27,933 nt of DNA from Spirogloea muscicola (Eukaryota > Streptophyta > Zygnematophyceae > Spirogloeales > Spirogloeaceae). This document shows positions 18,852-27,933 of this stretch, one piece after another. Position numbers and translations under genes: made by a program. Numbering within the stretch: the first letter of the stretch is position 1; each line of letters starts with the position of its first letter. Below the pieces are notes generated by a model. The model saw nothing but the letters and a program-made list of their open reading frames with translations, had not been told where the DNA came from and searched no databases. The DNA is taken from contig WELB01000124.1 in NCBI GenBank assembly GCA_009602725.1, forward strand, positions 1 through 27,933, in the 5' to 3' direction.

Positions 18852-19226
18852 GGCCGCCGCCTCTGGAGGCCAACCACGGGGACGTGGGCGAGCGTGCCGC
18901 GGAGTGGAGGGCCTCAAATGCTTGCCTGGTAGCCAGCGCCAGCACCGTATCCTCCAGCGACTGCACGGCCCGCGACAGCTCGCCTGCGTCGCCGCAGCGT
19001 CTCGGCCTCGGGCGCGTCCTTGTGGCCTCCTGACAAGCAAGCTCGGCGGTGGGGCAGTCCGGGCTCCGAGCTGCGGCTCTGTGAATGCAGCAAGCTCTTC
19101 ATCATGGGCGAGCACTTCTTCTGTCAAGCTGGCCTGGTGCGGGATACAGGCTTTCCCAAGTAGTTTGGGCCTTGTCATTCTTGGTCGACGCGCGCCGTCG
19201 TGGTCGGCCGGGTATTCTAGCGCCAT
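18852..19226 (-). other. In-frame open extension upstream of the oxidoreductase
   Basis: The oxidoreductase frame stays open for 125 codons upstream to an ATG at 19226. The encoded sequence (KLLGKACIPHQASLTEEVL, AHDEELAAFTEPQLG, then Arg/Pro-rich) is not part of the family and would make an unusual N-terminus. In another minus frame, ELSRAVQSLEDTVLALATRQ followed by AFEALHSAARSPTSPWL (18990-18870) looks equally protein-like. These may be remnants of another gene cut by LINE block 2, or GC-driven open frames in a 5' UTR. Confidence 0.3.
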
Positions 19227-19616
19227 CTCACGTCGTTTTGTTCATTCCTTTACCTGGGCAGGCCCGTTACAGCCATCGCCCTCTACTGAAAGAAGCCTTT
19301 CGCTCCCATCTCACAGCCATTGCCTTCAACTGGACAAGCTGTTTCCCTTCTTTCCACGTTTCTTTTCGGTGGCTCGGTGCCTTTGCTCGTAGTTTGGCCC
19401 CTTCGAACCTTGTCAATTCTTTTCGGGCTGGCTTCTCACAGCCCTTGCCCCCATTGGGAGAGCCACTTCTTCTTTGGGTCTAGTGTCCTGCTAATTAATT
19501 GCATATTAAGGAATGCGGTTCTTGCTTTGTTTGCTGCGCTCGCAAGCATTGGCTCTTCATCAACGTGCAGGGCGCGCTCTCGTTCTTTGTTCATTCTTTT
19601 CTGGGCTGGCTTTTTC

Positions 19617-19791
19617 ACTCGTGCTCACTCGTGGGTACTGAGCTTTCCTCTGCATCGTTTCTGTGTTCTGCGGTATGTTATAGTGTAGTCCTTTCTCCGG
19701 CTCCTCTTGCTTTGGCTTTGGACATTGTCCATTCTTTTTTGGGCTGGCTTGGCCAGCCCCTCTTTTCTATGGGCGCGCTTTTCTCTTTTTC
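19617..19791 (+). mobile_element. Truncated LINE copy inserted in another copy's hairpin loop, with TSD
   Basis: A host hairpin begins GGGCTGGCTTTTTC at 19603-19616 and resumes CTTTTTCCAGCCCCTATCC at 19785-19803. Between them sits a complete 3' end: ORF end VLTRGY plus stop (19621-19641), a 99-nt spacer, hairpin 19741-19759 and tail CTATGGGCGCGC. The 7-bp CTTTTTC at 19610-19616 and 19785-19791 flanks it as a target-site duplication. Removing the insert and one CTTTTTC restores a standard hairpin followed by its usual tail. Confidence 0.75.
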
Positions 19792-20040
19792 CAGCCCCTA
19801 TCCGCAATGGGCGAGCCCTTCCTCCTTCCTCTAAGTCAGGCCTCCGGCTTTCGTGGCGGCGCTCCAGCTCCCCAAGTTAGCTTGTCCGGTTTGTTTGTGC
19901 TCTCCCGTGGGTACTAATGTCACCTTAGGCACCTTAGTTTAGGTCTCTGTATTATGTAGCCTTGTCTAGTTTTGCACTCGCCTCTGCTTGAACTGTGTAT
20001 TGGCTTGAATTGGCCTCCCTTTTCATTTCATGCGCCCCGC

Positions 20041-20217
20041 GCGCCTTTCTCTCCCTGCTACCGCATGCGTTTGTCGATGTCGCTACAGCGTTCCCAAGCG
20101 CTTGCTTTGCATCGCCGCGCTGGTCGCGCCCTTGCAGCAGCCTCTGGCTTGCGCAGCGGGGTTGCTCTTCCTCCGCTCAGCTCATCTGATTTCCTACTGC
20201 TGACACGGGGTTACTAA
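20041..20217 (+). pseudogene. LINE C-terminal fragment, block 2
   Basis: The frame reads YRMRLSMSLQRSQALALHRR, then AGRALAAASG and SSSDFLLLTRGY with a stop at 20215-20217. It matches the block 1 copy (YRMRLAVSLQRSMARALHLR, AGRALAAASG, LLSRGY) and is truncated upstream at PFSFHAPRAPF. Unlike most others, its stop is not followed by a standard hairpin at 88-99 nt; only a reduced one appears near 20270. Confidence 0.6.
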
Positions 20218-20277
20218 GAGCGCCCTGGCTGCCTAGCCTGTGGCTCCGTCTTGAACACCTGTATGCATCTGGCTGGC

Positions 20278-20346
20278 TTTCACAGCCGCTCTTATCAGCA
20301 GCCGTTCCTCCTTTTTTCACAGCCGCTCTTTTAATATCAGCAGCCG
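20278..20346. repeat. Imperfect direct repeat TTTCACAGCCGCTCTT...ATCAGCAGCCG
   Basis: Two copies, about 20278-20304 and 20315-20346, differ by an inserted TTAAT-type segment. The repeat lies at the edge of LINE block 2, upstream of the GLE1 start. It may derive from the hairpin arm (GGCTGGCTTTCACAGCC). Confidence 0.5.
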
Positions 20347-20704
20347 CCTCAGCTTTCCACGTCAAGCGCGCATCTTTCTTCACAATCGGTGGGTGTTTTG
20401 CGCCAACTCGAGCCTTCGGGCGCCCCGGGAGCCGGCCCGGGTCCTCAGCCCGCCGCCGCTGCCGGGCCCGCGGGCCCGGCGCGGGCCACGCTGGGATGCG
20501 TGCCGCTGTGCGCTGCGGCAACGAGGTGCGGCCTCACCATGGAAGAAGCAAGCCTCGGAGACACGGGCTGAAACCTGTCCTCAGTGCTAGCCCCTTGCTA
20601 CGCTGCCATTAACCGCCTGGTAGACAGCGGCGGCGGCCGTCCTGGGACCACTGAAGTCCAAGTCCAAGGCGGTCACATTGGCGATTGCACTTGCTTCCGG
20701 CACC
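20347..20704. promoter_or_regulatory. GC-rich GLE1 upstream / 5' UTR region
   Basis: The sequence between LINE block 2 and the GLE1 ATG is strongly GC-rich (about 20400-20530) with no convincing protein. By position it should contain the GLE1 promoter and 5' UTR. No TATA-like motif stands out. Confidence 0.3.
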
Positions 20705-23700
20705 ATGGCCATCGCTGTGGCGGTAGGACCGGCGTCGTCAGAGGAGAGCAGCCCATTGCCGCGGAACCCCTTGTACCTCCGAGGGGTCCGGAGAAGGCTG
20801 AGCATGGCGTCCAACAGCCCCGTGAGCCCGGTGCACCGCTTGCGCTTCGAAGAGGCGGCGGCCACGGCGCTCCGGCGCCGGCACAGCGACGGCTTGGACC
20901 GAACTTTGCAGATGGTCACTGCCACTGGGACACAGGCTTCAGAAGAGAGCGCGTACAAGCCAACGCCGTTCGTCACTCTGACGCCGAAGAGGGAGACCGC
21001 GCGACGACGACTCAGCGTCGAGGACGCAAGCAGAGGCTGCAGCAAGGTCGAGCCTTCGCCTGACTGGACCTTGGACGAGCTCAGCCAGGAGCTGGACGAG
21101 CTGCAGGCCCCCACCTCACCACACTTGCTGCCTTCTGACTCGAAATCTCGTGCCAATAAGAAGACGTGAGCATTGCGCAACCATATCGGCATGCTCAAGT
21201 TGTATTCAGCAGGCTGCCATTCATAATGGGCGCAATCATCGACTAACATTTGCTGAAGTCATTATCTTGTTTTTGGAGTCCAAAGCTTATCACTATATTC
21301 TCTGATGTGTCCAGCCGACCATCTGAATGTACGTGTGAGGCTTGCACGTCCCAATTGACATCTACTATCGTCAACCTGGAATCGTATGTGCAGCGTCTCG
21401 TGGAGGGCTCTCTCTGTTGTTGCAGACTTCAAGAAATGTGCTGCATTTGTTATGCGCCTGGATGATGAGGATTTGGCTGGGGACATAAGCGACGACGATG
21501 CATGCAGCATCTCACATACATCTCCTGCAAGTGAAGCTCGTGAGACGAGCTCTACTGTCAGCAGCAAATCTCAGCGGTAATCACTCGTTGCTTGAAATGT
21601 AGACTTGTCCTGGCGTTGGTCTTGCCGTCAGAAGCACCTGTTGTGAGGCTCTTTCAAGCTGCCTGCTGTTGCGACACATCGTACTTGTCTTATGATGTAT
21701 TCACTGCAAGCTTATGGTGTACTGGCTGATAGTAAGGCTTGACTGCAGAAAGGAAGCACAACAGAAGCTGATGTGGTCAGATCAGCGGACAATCTTTCAA
21801 GTACCTGCAGGGAGGGTGGAGACAACCCTTCACGAACTCGAGCGCCTAAGATTGTCACGTGTGCAGGTCATCACTCAGTACCCAATGCATGGGAAGCTCC
21901 TCAGTCCACTGACCTGGAACTCCTCTGTTAAATGAACACGTAATCAAGTTGGTTATCAATCAGATAGCATAAAATCAATCACTTTCACATTTCATTACAA
22001 CAATGTGTAGATTGAAAAGGAACTTTTCCATCTGAATTACATCACAATTAACCACCACAGTTTGTGATAGTGTGTCCAACAATGTAGCAATGCAGACAGA
22101 CAATCACCTTAGGAAGGGAGTAGAAGGCTGACTTGATCTGGTCCACCCTGCCAAAGCCATCACAACATGATTTTCCAACTTGTAAGCATTGCGTGCAAGA
22201 CAGTGATCCATAATCACATGGTGAACCAAGTAAAGAAGATTTATAAGGCGGAAGCATTTGGCATCGCACATGCCTCACCACAACAGTGTCTGACAATTGA
22301 CAACAGTGTCTGACAATTGGCAGGAGGAGTTGAGCAAGAGGCAAAATGCACTGGACTCATTGTTGCTGGATGAGCGAACAGCTGAAGCGAAGGCCTTGGC
22401 CAACTTAGCAGAGGAGAAGCAAGTGCAAGCGGAGGCCTTACTGAAGGCAGACCGTGAAGAACAAGTTGCAATGTATTTGAAAACTTCCAGCCTCTGCAAC
22501 TTCTTTGTATCAGGGGCCCATGAGTGGGAGCCGTGCTTGCAGGTTAGCTTAACACTCCTACTGCCTGCTGCGTTTGCAGCACTCAAGCTCGAGATGCGGT
22601 GCTGGAGAGATTGCAGAAAGAACACGAACAGCAAACTCAAGTCGGAGAGCGCAAGTTGATGCATGACCTTGCTACTGAGGAGGCCAGGAGGAAGCAAGTG
22701 GCTGCTCAGGAGCAGCACGACGCCAAGATTAGAGCCAAGGCTGCAGCTGAGGTAGTACACCCTCGCAAGATTGCTGAGGTCTCTTCCCAGGCTGCTTGCT
22801 TCCGGCTCCGATGATGGACACAATCTGCTTCACCTGTGAGGTCTGCAGCTGGTTAAGCAGGTGAGAGCAGTCACGGGCACTAAGATGTTGGTTGGCACTG
22901 CTCCAGGCTCGACAAAGGGCCGAGGCTGAAGCAAGGGCAGAAGCAGAGCGCAAGGCAGCAGCTGAAGCTGCTCGTAGGGAGCGGGCAGATGCTGCGGCAG
23001 CAGCGGCAGCTGCACGCGCTGATGGAGAACGACGTGCTAAGGAAGCTGCGCAGAAAGCTAGTGAACAGGAGTTGGCAGCCAAGAAAGTAGCAGCTATGGC
23101 GCTTGAGGTTGCTCCTGTGAACGTTTCAGGTGAGGCATGAGGGTTGTCGGTTATCCTAGGGTTTCTGTACGCAGCTGCAAGAATCAGTTTAGCAATTTGG
23201 CTTCAGAAGCACAACCTGCTGGCTCTAACACTTGAGTAGCATACAGGGTGTCAGCATTTCTTCTCACACCTACTTTACATCTCTCAGGACCTAAACCACG
23301 GGCAGCTGAGACGGCTATTGAATTAGAGAAGCAGCGCATGCTCGTGTTGAAGAGCTTCGAGGACTCTGCGGCACCCTTTGTGACGAACGAGGCTGCCAAG
23401 AAGGTATGTGAACAGTTGTGATCCTGATCAGATCAGAGTAACCAGTTGACCTTGCACTTGATGAATTAAGGAAAGTGAATTAACAGCATCTGCATTTGAT
23501 CTCATAGGAGCGAAAGAGTCTAGAGCGTATGATCATCCTTCACATACAACAAATCTCAGCTACCCAGGAGCAAGTGAGGTATGACAGATCTGTGAGGCTG
23601 TGTGCATGCAGATTGTGCATGACATTCTATGAGCAGCCTGCCATGCTCTCTCCACCTTTCTGGAAGTTAGACCAATCTGATTTGCACCTCTACATGATAT

Positions 23701-25192
23701 TGCAGGAGAAAGTCAGAGGAGCTGGCTCACCTCTTGGGTGATCAGCGCCTGCCTCAGCAATTTCTGATTCTTACATTTGCAACCAAGGTAGTTGCAGGCA
23801 CATCGTCCAGCTCGTTGACAACCATTCTGTGCACATAATAGCAAGCACAGAGGTAGTAGGATATCCTGCCATGTGTCTTTTGACAAGCGGGCTCGGTTTT
23901 CAGGTTATGAACCAATGCGAGTCTCAAGTCCAGAAGCTGCCCTCCTTTGCCTTTGCTTTGGCTCAAGTCGTCGTCAATGTCTCCGTGAAGGTACACAAAG
24001 CAAGAAGCAGTAACTCCTGCTTCCAGCAGAGTTCGACTTCAAAAGCAAGTGTAGTGCAATCTCATTGGACGTGCTCATCTGACACCTTGACTGCGCTTCA
24101 TGGCTGACGTGCATGCTTCAACAAGTGACTAAGCCGGATAAAATGTTCGCAGATCCCTGTGGTCATGGAGGTCATCATGGCTAAGCTGCATGCTGCTTGT
24201 ACTTACACCGTTCCAAAGTACTATGCCCATATAAAGGTCAAATGCTACCTCTATCTCGCCATGCGGTTTCAATCATTACGCTGTTGGTAGGACCTCATCT
24301 TCTTGTGCATGCTGGAGCTACATACTTTCACAGCTGTTCTGCCCCATCTTCCCGTCCTGCTTCTTTATTAGCAGAGCCAATATGCATCTGACATGGAGTA
24401 CTACAAGACTGTGGGGTATCGAGAAGACAATGGACAGCTGGAGAGCACTGATAGTTTTTCTGCTCGAATGTCTGGCTATATCATCCTGTATGCTGCCATC
24501 TCCCAGGCAAGGCTGAACGACAGCCTAATTTCTTAAGGCAATGTTGTACACCCTTCATTGATGTCATATTATCTGCTGAAGGCAAATGTATGTGCAATCA
24601 TTCCAGACAGAAGCACATCTTACTCGACCTCTCTGTGCAACAGTTGGGCATGGGGATTGAGCTGCTGGGTGGTTCGTGGCTTGGCAGACGGAGGTTGGGG
24701 CCATGTCGTCCAACCCACACGGTCTGGGACATGCTTGGACTTGGTGCGCTCAGCTCCTCAACCGCCTTCCACCCAACCGCTTCACTGGAATGGCAGTGGA
24801 GGCGCTCCTCAAAGTTAGTATTGACACAAGCTCCAGACCTCCATCTGTTGATCGTCGACTTGGAGACACACAGCTGCCCTGTGCAGGCTGATTTCTGCAG
24901 ACGTATGCCTTGTCTTGCGAGCCAGTCGTCCAAGGTAACTTGACAGGCAGATAGAGGATGCTTGCACCAGGTGGCAGGCTACAGGCTCTATATGGTGTAT
25001 CGGCGTTCCTTCATCAAGCTGCTTGACGTGGTGGTCCGTGAATACCTGCCCCGTCTGAAGGAGCAGGGCGATCCGGACATTCGTGCAGTAGTGAGCCGCC
25101 TGGAGACCTACGTGCTCACTGAGGCCTTTCAGAACGTCCCCGAAGGCAGGGTGATGCCCGTCACAGACGCATCCTCACACCTCCGAGCCTGA
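20705..25192 (+). CDS. GLE1: GLE1, mRNA-export factor at the nuclear pore
   Basis: GLE1 activates the DEAD-box ATPase DDX19/LOS4 (with InsP6) on the cytoplasmic side of the pore. Exons: 20705-21165, an uncertain part 21166-22323 (including 21426 to about 21573, KKCAAFVMRLDDEDLAGDI), then 22324-22472, 22580-22751, 22907-23129, 23288-23403, 23508-23578, 23706-23787, 23904-23990, 24153-24236, 24375-24506, 24688-24813 and 24971-25192. The ATG has a good context (caccATGG). The N-terminus has PSPDWTLDELSQELDEL, as in plant GLE1, and RRRLS/RRRHS sites. A long Ala/Glu/Arg coiled coil spans 22324-23129. The conserved C-terminal domain includes IQQISATQEQV, CTYTVPKYYAHI, MEYYKTVGYRED, RMSGYIILYAAISQ, NPHGLGHAWTWCAQLLNRLP and VREYLPRLKEQGD. 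Junction phases agree throughout the last eleven exons. Confidence 0.93.
22281..22319 (+). repeat. Tandem 20-bp duplication just before a GLE1 acceptor
   Basis: CAACAGTGTCTGACAATTG occurs twice, at 22281-22299 and 22301-22319. It ends 4 nt before the CAG acceptor (exon start 22324). Each unit contains CTGAC, a plausible branch-point motif, so the duplication doubles the branch-site region. Confidence 0.7.
24506..24508 (+). other. GC-AG intron donor in GLE1
   Basis: The exon ending LYAAISQ stops at 24506 (CAG) and is followed by GCAAGG. The next exon starts at 24688 with TEVGAMSSNPHG. The family reads LYAAxxQ directly into this segment and no GT donor fits, so CAG|GCAAGG is the likely donor. 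Confidence 0.7.
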
Positions 25193-25249
25193 CGCTGTCT
25201 TAGGCTCACAGCGACAGCATGCTGGTGGTGTGGCCAGCCAAATCTCAAC

Positions 25250-26068
25250 TTTAAAATTCACACTGGTGCTAAGCTGGAGTGCGTGGTACTCTGGCACCCC
25301 CCCCATCTTACAGGGCAGCGGCAGCTGACGCTGGCAACCATAGCTTGCCAACCTCAGCTACTGCTGCCTCAAACTCGACTGTGACCGTTGCACTTCAGGA
25401 CACAGACAGCCATTGTTTATGCAACCATCTGGGAGGAGGGACTCACTGTTAGAATCTCCACTGGCTTGTCCATGTCGGTGTCAGAGCACCACATACTTTT
25501 GAGCTTGTCCTGTGCATTGCACCCCTCACATAAGGCACGAGGCAGGGCACGTCATGGCTAAACTGATGAAGAATAGCAGGTACACCTTCTTGTGGCTGCT
25601 GCACTTGCCTGTTTCAATTGCCGACAACAAACCAACACTCGTGCCAGAGGCATGGAGACCAGCGGCAGGGTTCACCCCCACTCTAGTCTTACAGCAAAAT
25701 TTAGAGCATGCTCGCCACTGTCTCAGGCTCAATCTTTCACGGGCCATCTCCTCTACACAGGGCAGAGCAGGTAACAGTGTCTCTAGCATCTACTATTCGG
25801 CCGGTATTATGTGAAGGTGCTCCTGCTGGTGTTACTGTGAAAGTGCTCCGTCTTGGAGCATCTGCGGTTTTTACATAGGAGTCAGAGATGTAGTGGCTAT
25901 GCCTCTCGAAGTTGGGCATACTGCAGAGTGCCAAGAGGTCTCTGTGAAGCCCATATCAAAACGAGTTCCTCTAGATGTACAATATGACAGTACTTCTCTC
26001 CCAAGCTTTGATGCAGCTTTGGTGCTTGGGCAACCCTATCTACAGGACAACAGAGGGGCCTCTTAGAG
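25250..26068 (+). CDS. Possible unrecognised spliced gene (low confidence)
   Basis: Several plus-strand segments look coding: 25325-25410 (SNSTVTVALQDTDS), 25405-25480 (YATIWEEGLTVRISTGLSMS), 25770-25878 (VTVSLASTIRPVLCEGAPAG, then VTVKVLRLGASAVFT) and 25935-26068 (QEVSVKPISKRVPLDVQYDS, then LPSFDAALVLGQPYLQ, with a stop at 26066-26068). They alternate hydrophobic and polar residues like beta strands, which could suit a beta-barrel envelope protein. I cannot join them by splice sites or name a family. The unit lies between GLE1 and the convergent LRR gene. Confidence 0.25.
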
Positions 26069-26164
26069 AAGCAGCTAAGTTTGTCAGCATGCTCAGAGCA
26101 ACACTCACCTCACTGACAAGTGCAAATGCCTTCATGCCCAACTGTTATTGTTACGAGGCCAGTC

Positions 26165-27933
26165 TCACACGCTGGACTCTGCTGGAAGGTCCTCAATCTT
26201 GGCATCCTCAAGGTGGCGCTTTCGTATGGAGCCGGCGAGCTGGGTTTGAGAGCGGCCCTGGGCGATGACAAGCTGCGACCAGTTGCCCATGAGGGCGGCA
26301 AGCCAGCGGAGTAGGTACCATGACCCCAGCCAGGAGCTGCTCCAGGCCGTGCGCTTCCGAAGCTGGTCAAGGTGAGCCTGCCACCTATCGACAAGATACT
26401 GCCCCCCACCAATGCACGTGCCAATGCGAGGTGGTCAGCAGCACACTTACTCAAGGCAAAGCCGAGAGAGCACCTGATCAGCTGCAACTGCATACCCTAT
26501 TGCGGTGCCAGCAGCTCCGGGGACCATAACAATGGGTTATTGCGCTTCATCACAGCAAGGCCTTGGCACATACTTTACATCTAGCAGTCATCCCGCTGAC
26601 TAGGGGTTGGTGCTCACCTGGTGCAAGGCGGCCTGGTTGCCACTTGCAACGAGCTCCTGTGGCGGGTCGACCCACGGGTTGCCGCCCAGGATGAGCTTCA
26701 CCTTGCCACCCAAGGCGAGGCGGCCAAACTCCACCGGCAGCTCATGAATCTGGTTGTTACTCACATCGAGCTCGACGAGAGCGTAAAGGTCGGCCAGCGA
26801 CGCCGGGAGCTCCGTCAGGTCTGCGAAGTTGTTGCTGGCATTGAGGTGCGTGAGCGCCCTTAGCTGCCCGACGCCAGCGTCAATGACCTGCAGGCGATTG
26901 AAGTGCACGTCGAGTCGCTGCAGAGCCGTGGCCTTGCCAATGGTGGCTGGAAGGTAGCGCAGGCGGTTGAGGTGCACCGACAGGCGCCGCAGGTTGCCAA
27001 GGGCGCTGCCCAGCTCCTCTGGCAGCGCCACGAGGTCGTTGAAGCTCGCATCAAGCTCCTCCAGAGCCCTGTACCAACAAGGGCAAGCAGGAGCAGAGCA
27101 TGATAAATGAGATTAGACTACAAAACAGCAACATGTTCCAGGACCCAGCAACTGCATTCAGCGGCATTCATCAGACGAGTCAATCGACTCGTGTCATGCA
27201 ATGACGAAGTAAACGAAGGGGGGATGGCATAAACACCACAAGAAAGTTTACAGCCTGTGGTTCACAAGGCAATCATGGACTCGTGTTGCAGAGCCGAGCA
27301 ATGCCATAAGACCATCGTCTTTGACACTCAGCTCAAACATCAACCCGAAAGAGGCAATCTACATCAGGAGACTGATCAGCAAGCAACACTGCAGGCAAGG
27401 ACACGAGCCCCGGGCTGGCACAAAACAACTATCAGTGAATGGGCAGCACCAGGAGCGGCAACTCACCGGCAGGCGAGGAGCGTCTTCGGAAGGTGCGCGA
27501 TGTAATTGTTGCTGACGTCGAGCACGCGGAGTCGGCCCAGCAGGCCCAGCGCGTCCGGCAGCTCCCGCAGCTTGTTCCCGCGGAGGTTGAGGCGCGCCAG
27601 GTGCGCCAGGCCGCCCAGCGCGTCCGGCAGCGACTGCGGCGGCAGAACAGCGGCGAGTCTCAGCAGCATCGCCAGCAGCTCCCGGTCCCTCTACCATGTT
27701 GCCGGCTCTTTACGGCGGCGCTCTGCCGCCATGGGGCGCACCTCGAGCTCGTTGCCGGAGAGGTCGAGCGCGGTGAGTGCGGTGGCGCGGCCGAGGTCCT
27801 CCGGCAGCCAGTTGAGCGCGCGCCGGCTCAGGTCCAACTCCGCGGCCGCCCGCAGTGCCGCCTCCCGGATCTCCCCGCGCAGAAGCGCCGCCGCCGCGTC
27901 CTCCGCACCGGGCCCGGCGGCGGCGGCGGCGGC
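26165..27933 (-). CDS. PIRL-type leucine-rich-repeat protein (5' end beyond window)
   Basis: Exons: 27933 (open) to 27742, 27633-27467, 27068-26618 and 26398-26165. The junctions are phase 0, phase 2 and phase 0. An Ala-rich start segment leads into LDLSRRALNWLPEDLGRAT and ALTALDLSGNELE, followed by about nine LRRs of the LxxLPxxLxxLxxLxxLxLxxN type: LNLRGNKLRELPDALG, LDVSNNYIAHLPKTL, LDASFNDLVALPEEL, LSVHLNRLRYLPATIG, LDVHFNRLQVID, LNASNNFADLTELPASL and LDVSNNQIHELPVEFG, capped by GGNPWVDPPQELV. This is the layout of plant intracellular Ras-group LRR proteins, which are cytoplasmic scaffolds. The last exon adds a 77-residue tail, YLVDRWQAHLDQLRKRTAW, then a Trp-rich hydrophobic stretch (SWLGSWYLLRWLAALMGNW), and a polar end KIEDLPAESSV. 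Confidence 0.88.
27905..27933. repeat. GGC/GCC triplet run at the window end
   Basis: Repeated GGC units encode Ala (minus strand) at the visible N-terminal side of the LRR protein. The run continues to the window edge, so its true length is unknown. Confidence 0.6.

Larger units (their letters stand above)
19240..20290. mobile_element. LINE-type retroelement mosaic, block 2 (plus orientation)
   Basis: This is the same family as block 1, all in plus orientation. Hairpins lie at 19425-19444, 19603-19616 plus 19786-19798 (split by an insertion), 19741-19759 and a reduced one at about 20270-20286. RGY-stop ends lie at 19621-19641, 19897-19917 and 20197-20217. The stretch 19395-19470 is the near-exact reverse complement of units in block 1 (for example 6763-6842). 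The stretch 19619-19740 matches the reverse complement of 6541-6660. It lies between the oxidoreductase 5' end and the GLE1 5' end. Confidence 0.75.

Noticed and set aside
17904-18932. 342-codon plus-strand ORF
   Set aside because: Antisense shadow of the oxidoreductase; composition is Arg/His/Gly-rich with no domain.
20587-21249. 220-codon minus-strand ORF
   Set aside because: Shadow of the first GLE1 exon, whose plus frame has the plant GLE1 motif PDWxxDELxxELxEL and AxFVMRLxDDE just downstream.
25770-26068. Possible OEP24-like chloroplast envelope pore
   Set aside because: The similarity is limited to beta-strand rhythm, and there is no room for the C-terminal half of that family before the stop.
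26120-26314. Plus-strand ORF reading KVALSYGAGELGLRAALGDD
   Set aside because: It is the antisense shadow of the last LRR-gene exon, which joins in phase at a clean acceptor and gives a sensible C-terminal tail.
1-27933. tRNA, rRNA, CRISPR arrays, bacterial operons
   Set aside because: Looked for on both strands; no cloverleaf, rRNA-like sequence or regularly spaced repeat was seen, and gene structure is plainly eukaryotic.

Overview
The window looks like nuclear DNA of a green alga, most likely a trebouxiophyte-like chlorophyte. The evidence is intron-dense genes with short GT-AG introns, two GC-AG introns, plant-type protein families (PIRL-class leucine-rich repeats, a plant/cyanobacterial-type class I methyltransferase, plant-like CTF4, GLE1 and NUP43), TTTAGGG-like plant telomere motifs and TGTAA-type poly(A) signals. 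The taxonomy is inference; I could not search a database.

Layout. 1-1172 (+): 3' part of a nucleoporin NUP43 gene; its first intron carries telomere-like DNA and a retroelement scrap. 1173-2649: no gene I can name. 2650-4929 (-): an eight-exon SAM-dependent methyltransferase. 5154-5510 (+): a doubtful divergent ORF. 5520-8166: mosaic of 5'-truncated LINE-type retroelement ends in both orientations. 8345-8484 (+): a small exon-like ORF. 8957 to about 15000 (-): complete or nearly complete WDHD1/CTF4 replisome gene with about 19 exons. 15277-15709 (+): unrecognised gene end. 16183-17149: large imperfect inverted repeat holding a duplicated gene fragment, with its better-preserved copy running left to 16022 (-). 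17588-18851 (-): two-exon Gfo/Idh/MocA oxidoreductase. 19240-20290: second block of the same LINE family. 20705-25192 (+): GLE1 mRNA-export factor. 25250-26070: possible unidentified gene. 26165-27933 (-): PIRL-type leucine-rich-repeat protein, open at the window end.

The genes are ordinary housekeeping genes and do not form a pathway cluster. Two (NUP43, GLE1) belong to the nuclear pore/mRNA-export machinery, but they are 19 kb apart with unrelated genes between them.

The most unusual content is the repeat family. Each unit ends in a short reading-frame tail finishing Arg-Gly-Tyr-stop, then an 88-99 nt spacer, then a conserved hairpin (GGGCTGG, short loop, CCAGCCC), then about 25-45 nt to the end. 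At 19617-19791 one truncated copy sits inside the hairpin loop of another, flanked by a 7-bp CTTTTTC duplication. That is direct sequence evidence of self-nesting, which recalls the Zepp LINEs of Chlorella and Coccomyxa.
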